Positions 54,854 to 61,472 of a DNA stretch of 64,000 nt are shown one piece after another. Positions within the stretch are counted from its first letter, which is position 1. Each line of letters opens with the position of its first letter. The notes beneath the pieces were generated by a model. The model was given only the letters and a program-made list of their open reading frames with translations. It was not told the DNA's origin and searched no databases. The stretch is from a virus: the IMG/VR virus record IMGVR_UViG_3300020185_000013, positions 62,001-126,000 of that record; one strand, given 5' to 3'. Position numbers and translations under genes: made by a program.

Positions 54854-54927
54854 GGACTCGTAGCTCAGCTGGATAGAGCATCTGCCTTCTAAGCAGACGG
54901 TCACAGGTTCGAATCCTGTCGGGTTCA
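54854..54927 (+). tRNA. tRNA-Arg (anticodon UCU)
   Basis: 74-nt cloverleaf: acceptor GGACTCG / CGGGTTC with discriminator A, D arm GCTC-AGCTGGATA-GAGC, anticodon arm TCTGC-CTTCTAA-GCAGA with anticodon TCT reading AGA, and T arm ACAGG-TTCGAAT-CCTGT. CCA is not encoded. AGA is the dominant Arg codon in the capsid gene (14 of 16), so this tRNA probably supports late gene translation. Confidence 0.95.
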
Positions 54928-54959
54928 CTAATAAAAATCCCAGACGTGTACTTTAATTT

Positions 54960-55544
54960 ATGGCTGACTTAAATGTAATTATTATCGACAACTTTTACGA
55001 CGATGCAATGGCAGTTCGTGAAATGGCTCTTAACATGGACTTTGGAGTTGATGGAAACTATCCAGGTCATAGAACCTCTCCAGCATATACGGAGTCGACT
55101 AGACGATTAATTCAAGCGGCCGTAAGACCGGCAGCAGGTGAGATCACTTATTGGCCTGAAGATTATACCGGAGCATTCCAATATACAACGTCGCGAGACA
55201 GAAGTTGGATTCATGCAGATGATGGTACAACTTGGGCTGGAGTGATCTACCTAACGCCTGATGCACCGCTTTCGGCAGGAACTGGTCATTTCAGACATAA
55301 AGCTACAGGTCTAGACAAGGCACCGAAGAATCCCGACGGTAGTGTTAATAGAGAATTGTTGGCAGAAATCAATAAGGACTCTCAAGACATGACTAAATGG
55401 GAAATGACTGATCGAATTGCCAATAAGTTTAACCGATTGATTCTTTACCGCGGTGATATCTTCCATATGTCACTTGACTATTTTGGACAGGACATGCATG
55501 ACGGTCGACTATTTCAAACCTTTTTCTTCAGTACTGAGAGATAA
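54960..55544 (+). CDS. Fe(II)/2-oxoglutarate oxygenase-like protein
   Basis: 194 residues. R-S-W-I-H85-A-D-D-G-T-T-W-A-G-V-I-Y-L-T-P-D-A-P with a distal G-D-I-F-H169-M and a downstream Arg (D-G-R-L-F-Q) resembles the H-x-D...H...R facial triad of prolyl-hydroxylase-type dioxygenases, common in marine phages. The substrate is unknown. N-terminal D-N-F-Y-D-D-A-M-A-V-R is also typical of this group. Located just after the tRNA. Confidence 0.65.
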   Translation: MADLNVIIIDNFYDDAMAVREMALNMDFGVDGNYPGHRTSPAYTESTRRLIQAAVRPAAGEITYWPEDYTGAFQYTTSRDRSWIHADDGTTWAGVIYLTPDAPLSAGTGHFRHKATGLDKAPKNPDGSVNRELLAEINKDSQDMTKWEMTDRIANKFNRLILYRGDIFHMSLDYFGQDMHDGRLFQTFFFSTER

Positions 55545-55618
55545 TGGACAATAATTTTATCTACTGGGAAGAGTCTTGGAATTCTGAAGACTCTAATGAG
55601 CAGGAGACTGAAAAGTAA
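55544..55618 (+). CDS. Possible 24-aa acidic peptide
   Basis: ATG 55544 overlaps the preceding stop by one base and opens a 24-codon frame (MDNNFIYWEESWNSEDSNEQ...). Acidic and Trp-containing. Supported only by the overlap; could be non-coding. Confidence 0.3.
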   Translation: MDNNFIYWEESWNSEDSNEQETEK

Positions 55619-55627
55619 AGTGCTTTT

Positions 55628-55660
55628 TATTTTTTAGTCTTGTTTTTTTGTTTATATTAG
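55628..55660 (+). promoter_or_regulatory. Bacteroidetes-type promoter with near-leaderless start
   Basis: TTTTTTAGTC then 13 bases and TATATTAG (55653-55660). The ATG begins at 55665, only 5 bases after the box, so the transcript would start at or next to the ATG. Confidence 0.6.
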
Positions 55661-55664
55661 CAAT

Positions 55665-56351
55665 ATGAGAATAACATTTATAAGCGACACTCACACTAAA
55701 CACCGACAGTTAAACCTGCCAGGTGGAGACTTGCTTGTTCATGCAGGTGACTTAATGAACAGCGGATATCTTAAGCATGAGATCACAGACTTTTGTAAGT
55801 GGTTTGAGGCTCAAGACTATGATCGGTGTCTGTTTATTGCCGGAAACCATGATCGTCTATTTGAGACTCTCCCAGAAGAGGTCGCAGAAATTGTAAACGA
55901 ATATGGTATACATTATCTTCAGGACAGCCAATATCTATATGGAGACTTTCCAGATGAATTAGTAAAGATTTACGGTTCTCCATGGCAGCCTGAATTTTAT
56001 AATTGGGCATTCAATCTTCCAAGATGTGGCACTGAATTAGAAAAGGCTTGGGAAGCAATTCCAGAAGATACTGATATCCTAGTTACTCATGGTCCTCCAC
56101 AAGACCACCTTGATGTCAGCGGACCACCTTGGAACACTCCACATTTAGGGTGTGAGTTACTGCGAGTAAGAGTAGATAAGATCAAGCCGAAGATCCATGT
56201 GTTTGGTCATATCCACGGGAGTGCTGGTTATAAATTTCATGACGGTACTCACTTTATCAATGCTTCAGTATTGAATGAAGAATACAACGTAGTTAACCAG
56301 CCAATCACAGTAGATTGGGATCCAGTAACAAACGAACTACAATTTGTATAA
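55665..56351 (+). CDS. Calcineurin-like metallophosphoesterase
   Basis: 228 residues with all family motifs: S-D8-T-H10, H-A-G-D-L, G-N-H-D-R (around 59-63), V-T-H-G and G-H-I-H-G. Similar stand-alone enzymes act on nucleotides or small phosphoesters. Intact catalytic residues contrast with the degenerate relative at 60266. Probably an early accessory gene judging by its promoter. Confidence 0.85.
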   Translation: MRITFISDTHTKHRQLNLPGGDLLVHAGDLMNSGYLKHEITDFCKWFEAQDYDRCLFIAGNHDRLFETLPEEVAEIVNEYGIHYLQDSQYLYGDFPDELVKIYGSPWQPEFYNWAFNLPRCGTELEKAWEAIPEDTDILVTHGPPQDHLDVSGPPWNTPHLGCELLRVRVDKIKPKIHVFGHIHGSAGYKFHDGTHFINASVLNEEYNVVNQPITVDWDPVTNELQFV

Positions 56352-56377
56352 ATGTTAATAACTTTCTTAAAAAACTT

Positions 56378-56418
56378 ACCACGGCATTTTTCTATGTCGT
56401 GGTTTTGTATTATATTTG
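56378..56418 (+). promoter_or_regulatory. Terminator-promoter module, TATGTC-N12-TATATTTG
   Basis: ACCACG (56378-56383) / CGTGGT (56398-56403) hairpin whose loop holds TTTTTCTATGT; TATATTTG at 56411-56418. The leader to ATG 56444 is about 20 bases. Hairpin plus T tract probably ends the upstream message as well. Confidence 0.6.
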
Positions 56419-56443
56419 TATAGTAAGTTAAAGATAAATCATT

Positions 56444-56680
56444 ATGGCCAAGAAAAAAGAAAAACAGGTAATCGCAGTTAAGAGTCCTAAAGTTGGAGAA
56501 CAATATGCTTTTTATTTTGCTGGAGGTAAAATGCACGGTACATTAGTTTCAAAAAATGAAAAGTTGACTAATCATTATAGCGAGCCTTGGTTTACATTTG
56601 AAGTTGAAAAGGGAAGCTACGGTCATGAAAGAACAATGAAATATCCAGTTTCAATTTATGACATTACGGGTAAGGTCTAA
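56444..56680 (+). CDS. Small protein, 78 aa, unknown
   Basis: 78 residues with a basic N-terminus (MAKKKEKQVIAVKS) and a beta-rich body (V-G-E-Q-Y-A-F-Y-F-A-G-G-K-M-H-G-T-L-V) suggestive of a small barrel. Own promoter module upstream and a hairpin downstream. No family recognised. Confidence 0.55.
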   Translation: MAKKKEKQVIAVKSPKVGEQYAFYFAGGKMHGTLVSKNEKLTNHYSEPWFTFEVEKGSYGHERTMKYPVSIYDITGKV

Positions 56681-56691
56681 AAAATAATTTG

Positions 56692-56741
56692 AAAAAACTT
56701 GCACAAAAGTTTTTTTATGTCAAGTTTTTTGTTTATATTAG
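56692..56741 (+). promoter_or_regulatory. Terminator-promoter module, TATGTC-N12-TATATTAG
   Basis: AAAAAACTTG (56692-56701) / CAAGTTTTTT (56721-56730) hairpin with TTTTTTTATGT in the loop, then TATATTAG at 56734-56741. Leader of about 25 bases to ATG 56766 contains GTATAAGTTAAAGATAA, as at 56419. Confidence 0.65.
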
Positions 56742-56765
56742 TAGTATAAGTTAAAGATAAAGTTT

Positions 56766-57056
56766 ATGTCAGTTCAAAAAATTATAGTTCACACTCAGTA
56801 TTTAGAAAACTATGGCTTCCATGAAGGAGGCGAGCATTGGAAGCCTAAAGGCGGTTATGACTTCTATGTCATGATGGACCTTGATCTTGTTATGTACAGT
56901 GATCCTAAAGCGATCTTCAGTGAGATGCTGAAAGCCAAGTGTAATGAACTTAATAAGTTTGAATACATAGACTATAGTGTCCAGTGGGAAGAACCTGAGC
57001 TCCTGGGTACTCAAGAAGATTACATTCAGGTCAATCAAAAACTTGAAACAATTTAA
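56766..57056 (+). CDS. Small phage protein, 96 aa, unknown
   Basis: 96 residues. H-T-Q-Y-L-E-N-Y-G-F-H and H-W-K-P-K-G-G-Y-D-F-Y-V form a pattern I associate with uncharacterised proteins of large phages; the C-terminal part is acidic/aromatic. Single-gene unit with its own promoter. Confidence 0.55.
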   Translation: MSVQKIIVHTQYLENYGFHEGGEHWKPKGGYDFYVMMDLDLVMYSDPKAIFSEMLKAKCNELNKFEYIDYSVQWEEPELLGTQEDYIQVNQKLETI

Positions 57057-57069
57057 ATAAATCACCACA

Positions 57070-57104
57070 GGATTTTTTTATGTCAAGAATTTTGTTTATA
57101 TTAG
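57070..57104 (+). promoter_or_regulatory. Bacteroidetes-type promoter, TATGTC-N12-TATATTAG
   Basis: GATTTTTTTATGTC then 12 bases and TATATTAG (57097-57104); 24 bases to ATG 57128. No strong hairpin here, unlike 56378 and 56692. Confidence 0.6.
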
Positions 57105-57127
57105 TATAGTAATTAGAAGTTAACAAT

Positions 57128-57520
57128 ATGAAAGTACAACAATTCACCAAAACAAATCTTCGTCAAATCAACGACGAAATGCAACAAGCAATGAAAGCCG
57201 TAGCCGCTAAGTACGGACTTGAAATCAAACTGGGAAACACTCGTTTTTCTGGAAATAATGCAAGCTCAAAATTTGAGATGATGACCATTTCAGAAAGCGG
57301 AAACGTAATGACGAAAGAAGCTCTTGACTTTAATCGTTATAAGAATTATAAAGACATCAATGCTAATTTGTTCGACTCTTTCCAATACCAGGGTAATACT
57401 TACACAATCATAGGTTATAAGCCTAGAAGTAGCAAATACCCAATCTTGGCTAAGTGTTCCGAAGACGGCAAAACATATAAACTACCTATTAACCTTGTAA
57501 ATCGTTACACTAATGGATAA
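57128..57520 (+). CDS. Small phage protein, 130 aa, unknown
   Basis: 130 residues. N-terminal helix (QINDEMQQAMKAVAAKYGLE) then a beta-rich domain (Y-Q-G-N-T-Y-T-I-I-G-Y-K-P-R, Y-P-I-L-A-K, Y-K-L-P-I-N-L-V). It overlaps the next gene by 8 bases. Not recognised beyond a general resemblance to hypothetical phage proteins. Confidence 0.55.
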   Translation: MKVQQFTKTNLRQINDEMQQAMKAVAAKYGLEIKLGNTRFSGNNASSKFEMMTISESGNVMTKEALDFNRYKNYKDINANLFDSFQYQGNTYTIIGYKPRSSKYPILAKCSEDGKTYKLPINLVNRYTNG

Positions 57521-57851
57521 TGTATTAGAAATCATCAAAGACAAAGAAGAAGCTAGCTATATGACTAGCGGAACTCACCTCCAAGACCATCTGTATGGAG
57601 TAACATATGCTCAATTGGTAAAAGCATTCGGACAGCCACTGTATGGTCCTGAGGATAGCGGAGATGGCAAAGTACAATTTGAATGGATATTCAAACATAA
57701 CGGAGAAGTATTCACCCTGTATGACTGGAAGACCTACGATATGGAGTACACGATTAACGAATTGACTACTTGGAATATTGGCGGAAAAACATATGCTGGC
57801 AATTTCACTGAAGATATTATGAACATGATAAACGAAACTGTAAATGCCTGA
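57513..57851 (+). CDS. Small phage protein, 112 aa, unknown
   Basis: 112 residues. T-H-L-Q-D-H-L-Y-G-V-T-Y-A-Q-L-V-K-A-F-G-Q-P followed by F-E-W-I-F-K and Y-D-W-K-T-Y resembles a family of uncharacterised phage proteins. It overlaps neighbours by 8 bases on each side, indicating an operon with the glycosylase. Confidence 0.55.
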   Translation: MDNVLEIIKDKEEASYMTSGTHLQDHLYGVTYAQLVKAFGQPLYGPEDSGDGKVQFEWIFKHNGEVFTLYDWKTYDMEYTINELTTWNIGGKTYAGNFTEDIMNMINETVNA

Positions 57852-58707
57852 ATTAGCAGAACTTAAACTAACCGCCGATTATATCAATAAGGCGTCAAAA
57901 GGTCGTACTTATACTGATATTAAAAAGAATCCAGCACATAAGGGCAAAGTATTTGAGGTACCATACAACGAGTTTAGTATTAGCGCAAAGAGCCGTGGAA
58001 AGGAAATGGTTCTCTATATTCATGACCTATTGACTGAAAATAATTTACCAGTTCGATGGACAATGGGAATGGCTGGTCACTTCAGGCTTTCGAAAACTGG
58101 AGAGGAGAATAAACATGCACATATGATGTTTACGTCAACTGATGGTTATACCTTGAGTTTTGTGGATGTACGTCGTTTTGGGAAATGGAAGCCAGGTTTT
58201 GAATGGTCAGATAATCGAGGACCAGACCCAACATCTGAAGAGGAAGCATTTAAACAAAACATTTACGATAACTTGCATAAACGTGAATTTGACAAGCCAC
58301 TTAATGAGGTACTAATGAATCAAAAGTACTTTAATGGGATCGGCAATTATTTACGTGCTGAAATTATCTATCGAATGGAAGACCTATATCCATTCACCGA
58401 TACCAGAACAGTGATTGAGAATCGAGGAGATGAGTTGTTTATGCTATGTAAAGCAGTTCCAGACCTAGCCTATGTTATGGGCGGTGGAGAAATCAAGGAC
58501 TGGAAGAATCCATTTAAGAATGAGACCGACTACATGCGAACACGTTCCGACTTCTTTTTATGCTACGGAAATGAAACAATGTCACAAGTTGTGGATAAAA
58601 CAGGTAGAAGATTTTGGTATCATCCTAAATGGGACACTATTGATATGAACTCTGAATGGGACCATTATTCAGGATTACCAAACCCTAAAGCATACGAAAA
58701 CATATGA
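57844..58707 (+). CDS. Fpg/Nei-family DNA glycosylase/AP lyase, zinc finger degenerate
   Basis: 287 residues. Begins M-P-E-L-A-E, with P2/E3 as the catalytic N-terminus of formamidopyrimidine-DNA glycosylase and endonuclease VIII. The H2TH helix region reads M-N-Q-K-Y-F-N-G-I-G-N-Y-L-R-A-E. The C-terminal finger has one Cys (L-C-Y-G-N-E) but the later pair is replaced (G-R-R-F-W-Y-H-P-K-W), so it is a zincless finger candidate, while the R of G-R-R is kept. It would remove oxidised bases from phage DNA. Overlaps both neighbours. Confidence 0.82.
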   Translation: MPELAELKLTADYINKASKGRTYTDIKKNPAHKGKVFEVPYNEFSISAKSRGKEMVLYIHDLLTENNLPVRWTMGMAGHFRLSKTGEENKHAHMMFTSTDGYTLSFVDVRRFGKWKPGFEWSDNRGPDPTSEEEAFKQNIYDNLHKREFDKPLNEVLMNQKYFNGIGNYLRAEIIYRMEDLYPFTDTRTVIENRGDELFMLCKAVPDLAYVMGGGEIKDWKNPFKNETDYMRTRSDFFLCYGNETMSQVVDKTGRRFWYHPKWDTIDMNSEWDHYSGLPNPKAYENI

Positions 58708-59177
58708 AATTAATACTAGTAGGTAAAGCAGCGTCTGGAAAAGACTATCTAAAAACAAAACTTCGCAACAAAGGATTCGTATCTGGTGTAAGTCACACCA
58801 CACGACCACCTAGAGTTAATGAAGTTGACGGAGTTGATTATCACTTTGTTAGCGATGAAACATTCCAACAAATGGTTCAGAACGGAGAGTTCATCGAATA
58901 CATGTCATTTAATGGTTGTTATTATGGTCAAACTGAAGAAGACTATAACAAAGCTGATGTTATGATTATGAGTAAAGATGGATTAGATCTTTTACCCCAA
59001 AAGTTTAGAGAGCAGGCAATTGTTGTCTATCTTGACATTCCTAGAAAAGCCCGCATTGAGCGCTTAAACTCTAGAAATGATATTAACGATAGCGTACATC
59101 GTAGATTACAGGCAGATGAAGAACAATTTAAGGACTTCAAAGACTACGATATCCGCATTACCAATGATAATTTTTAA
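58704..59177 (+). CDS. Guanylate kinase-like nucleoside monophosphate kinase
   Basis: 157 residues. P-loop G-K-A-A-S-G-K-D (7-14), GMP-binding H-T-T-R-P-P-R (31-37) with D-G-V-D-Y-H-F-V, and an E-Y-M-S-F-N-G-C-Y-Y-G segment, all typical of guanylate kinase. It is shorter than cellular enzymes (about 200) with a trimmed C-terminus. It could supply GDP/dGDP for phage DNA synthesis alongside the ribonucleotide reductase. ATG overlaps the glycosylase stop. Confidence 0.85.
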   Translation: MKLILVGKAASGKDYLKTKLRNKGFVSGVSHTTRPPRVNEVDGVDYHFVSDETFQQMVQNGEFIEYMSFNGCYYGQTEEDYNKADVMIMSKDGLDLLPQKFREQAIVVYLDIPRKARIERLNSRNDINDSVHRRLQADEEQFKDFKDYDIRITNDNF

Positions 59178-59189
59178 GAATATATAAAA
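59178..59189 (+). promoter_or_regulatory. Late-promoter-like motif GAATATATAAAA
   Basis: GAATATATAAAA follows the kinase stop, 27 bases before ATG 59216, an isolated late motif in the accessory region. Confidence 0.4.
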
Positions 59190-59215
59190 TCCGAATTTTT
59201 TAATTTTTCACAAAT

Positions 59216-59746
59216 ATGAGTAACATCGAAACACTACAAAACAAAAGAACTGAACTTGAAAAACAAGTTGAAGAATTGCAATTGCGTAATGCAGAGCATG
59301 AGTTCGAAATTGATCTAGAAGAGCGCAGAATCGTTAAGACGGTTATGGATCACCTAGATAAAGGCTACACTTGGAAGACTCAAAATGCTGCAGTTGTAGT
59401 AACCCTTTACGATCGCTTGAAAAAGCAACACAAAGAACTTACTTCTGAAGATGAAGGTGCAGTTGTAAAACTTCGCGGTCATGAATTGAATGGTCTTTAC
59501 CAAGCACTACTTGGAGTTGAAGGAACTGGAGTTGAAAACGCTCGCAGATTCATCAAAATGCTAACAATGGTTGGTGAAGCAGTTACTGACGCAATGAAAG
59601 TTCTAGGTGAAATGAACAAAGAGGTTCAAGATCTACATGGTGAACTTTCTGAACTTGACCAAGACATTCAAGCACTTCAAGCTGCTGAAGCTACTGAAAG
59701 CGTAGAACCAGAACTAGAAGTAGTTACTGATGAAACAGAAAAGTAA
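59216..59746 (+). CDS. Coiled-coil protein, unknown
   Basis: 176 residues with coiled coils at both ends (ETLQNKRTELEKQVEELQLR; QDLHGELSELDQDIQALQA) and a central helical/strand part containing L-R-G-H-E-L-N-G-L-Y-Q-A-L-L. The tail is acidic. It overlaps the next gene by 17 bases. No family recognised. Confidence 0.55.
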   Translation: MSNIETLQNKRTELEKQVEELQLRNAEHEFEIDLEERRIVKTVMDHLDKGYTWKTQNAAVVVTLYDRLKKQHKELTSEDEGAVVKLRGHELNGLYQALLGVEGTGVENARRFIKMLTMVGEAVTDAMKVLGEMNKEVQDLHGELSELDQDIQALQAAEATESVEPELEVVTDETEK

Positions 59747-60266
59747 GAGCCAAAAGCGAATCGAGCTTTTAGATCTTGTTTCTGAATCAATCACACAGGA
59801 TGATGTCTTTAATGTAATTGACTATAGAAATAAGAGTGAGGATCAGATAAAGCAATTTATCTATCCTCACCTTGTTGATGACCTTGCACAGTACATGGTA
59901 CAGGAACAGGGAATCGATAAAGCAGTTGCAAAGGACAAAATCAAAAAGTCACTTAAATGGGAGGGTAATGTCAATACGACAATTAACCATATCCTGTTTA
60001 TGGGAACTCAGAATCGACCAGATATGATTCTTGAGATTAATGGACTTAAGATTGCGATTGAATTTAAGAGAGGAGATAAGGGCTCAGATTTAAGATCTGG
60101 GATAGGCCAATCAATGGTCTATTCAACTCACTATGACTTTGTCTTGTACCTATTTATAGATACGTCAAAGGATAAGAGAATCGTAAATGCCAGAGGAGGA
60201 GTCAATGAAACTGAATTCGTTGAGCTTTTATGGGATCAGTTTAATATTAAATTCGTTACAATTTAA
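59730..60266 (+). CDS. PD-(D/E)XK nuclease-like protein
   Basis: 178 residues. The core R-P-D98-M-I-L-E-I-N-G-L-K-I-A-I-E111-F-K113 followed by G-Q-S-M-V-Y-S matches the PD-(D/E)XK nuclease motif with a downstream Q-x-x-x-Y, as in type I/III restriction subunits and phage nucleases. The N-terminal half is helical (I-Y-P-H-L-V-D-D-L-A-Q-Y). It may cut host or competitor DNA. Overlaps neighbours by 17 and 1 bases. Confidence 0.65.
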   Translation: MKQKSKSQKRIELLDLVSESITQDDVFNVIDYRNKSEDQIKQFIYPHLVDDLAQYMVQEQGIDKAVAKDKIKKSLKWEGNVNTTINHILFMGTQNRPDMILEINGLKIAIEFKRGDKGSDLRSGIGQSMVYSTHYDFVLYLFIDTSKDKRIVNARGGVNETEFVELLWDQFNIKFVTI

Positions 60267-60781
60267 TGCGAAGATTTGTAATCTCTAACCTACAACTAGG
60301 TAGACCAAATGCGATCAAAAACTACGATCGCCCATTTGATAATGTAGATCAGATGGACTCACACATTATTAACCAGTGGAACTCTGTTGTTAAGGACGGA
60401 GACCTAGTATATCATATTGGTAATTTTGCATGGGATCCTAAGACTGTACAGAATGCAATCAGTAAATTGAATGGAACTATTTGGTTTATTCCAGGAGAAC
60501 TGGATGGGGCAGTTCTAGAGCTTGGCTCAAAAAAGATGCTATCTGACGGTAGTTCTGTGTGTGAAAGAATCATGCCACTCCATAAAATGAAAGTTACCCT
60601 TTCATACTGGCCAATGAAAGAATGGCCAAACAAATCTGACGGCTATTGGTCAATAATTGGTCATCCTGGAAAAGAGTACAAGTCTGACCCAAAAGAGATG
60701 ACAATTAATGTTAGTGCTGACCTGTGGAAGTTTAAACCACAGGAACTACAACCCCTGCTAGGTATTTTCCAAGACCTGTAA
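60266..60781 (+). CDS. Catalytically degenerate metallophosphoesterase-like protein
   Basis: 171 residues with the layout of the small phage metallophosphoesterase family (N-R-P-F after the first motif, W-N, a D-x-V-Y segment, L-N-G before the G-N-H-D position) but with metal ligands replaced: S-N8-L-Q10 for S-D-T-H, I-G-N53-F for L-G-D-F, G-E-L-D (77-80) for G-N-H-D, and G-H-P-G for G-H-x-H. It is therefore probably a non-enzymatic binding protein. The frame is intact and packed between genes, so it is not a decaying pseudogene by reading-frame criteria. Confidence 0.65.
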   Translation: MRRFVISNLQLGRPNAIKNYDRPFDNVDQMDSHIINQWNSVVKDGDLVYHIGNFAWDPKTVQNAISKLNGTIWFIPGELDGAVLELGSKKMLSDGSSVCERIMPLHKMKVTLSYWPMKEWPNKSDGYWSIIGHPGKEYKSDPKEMTINVSADLWKFKPQELQPLLGIFQDL

Positions 60782-60825
60782 CTTTTTTTGATTTTTTTCA
60801 CAAAAAGTTTTTCCGTTTGGAAAAA

Positions 60826-60839
60826 AAGGTTTATATTAG
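60826..60839 (+). promoter_or_regulatory. Bacteroidetes-type promoter for the sigma factor gene
   Basis: TATATTAG (60832-60839) followed by CATAGTAAAATAAAAAC; ATG 60860. Upstream there is a T/A-rich stretch with TTTTTTCACAAAAAG and TTTTTCCGTTTGGAAAAA (inverted repeat) but no TATGTC, a divergent version of the module. Confidence 0.5.
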
Positions 60840-60859
60840 CATAGTAAAATAAAAACAAT

Positions 60860-61471
60860 ATGAGCAAGAACAAAAAATCGTACAAAGCATTAGGACTAGA
60901 ATTCTACAACACTCGCACTGAAAAAGCTTACAGTGAACTTTATAAGCGCGTTCGACCAGGACTTAAAAGCTACATTTGGAATATATTGAAAGACGAAGAA
61001 GCAGTTGAAGATGTTCTTGCAAATACACTGCTTAAGCTTTGGACTAAAATTGACCAATACAAACCAGAATACCAAATCACAACTTGGTTATATCGTATTG
61101 CATTCAATGAAAGCTTAGGTTACATTCGCGAACGTAATAAAAAGTACAGCATTGATGGTATGCGAGAGCTTGGAATTGAAGTAAACAATAATTCAACTCT
61201 TAACGAATCTCTTTCAGTTCTAATTGAAGATGCAGAAATGCTGCGTACTGAATCTGATTTTTGGGAAGAAGAAAACGAACTAATGGCTCAATATGAACTT
61301 GCACTTCGTTGTATTCAAGCCCTAAAACCAATGTATCGTGATATTCTATCAGATCGATTAATTGGTAAAATGAAATATGAAGATATTGCGTCAAAATATA
61401 ACGTGCCTTTACAGACAGTTAAGAACCGTATTCGTAGAGGTAAATCTCTCGTTGCAGAATCAATGAAATAA
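60860..61471 (+). CDS. ECF-type RNA polymerase sigma factor
   Basis: 203 residues with sigma regions 2 (A-V-E-D-V-L-A-N-T-L-L-K-L-W, then T-T-W-L-Y-R-I-A-F-N near residues 50-90) and 4 (C-I-Q-A-L-K-P-M-Y-R-D-I-L, then M-K-Y-E-D-I-A-S-K-Y-N-V-P-L-Q-T-V-K-N-R helix-turn-helix near 150-195). A 50-residue acidic linker separates them. Bacteroidetes encode many ECF sigmas, so acquisition from the host lineage is plausible. It could drive a middle class of phage promoters or reprogram host transcription. T4 has no such protein. Confidence 0.85.
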   Translation: MSKNKKSYKALGLEFYNTRTEKAYSELYKRVRPGLKSYIWNILKDEEAVEDVLANTLLKLWTKIDQYKPEYQITTWLYRIAFNESLGYIRERNKKYSIDGMRELGIEVNNNSTLNESLSVLIEDAEMLRTESDFWEEENELMAQYELALRCIQALKPMYRDILSDRLIGKMKYEDIASKYNVPLQTVKNRIRRGKSLVAESMK

Positions 61472-61472
61472 T

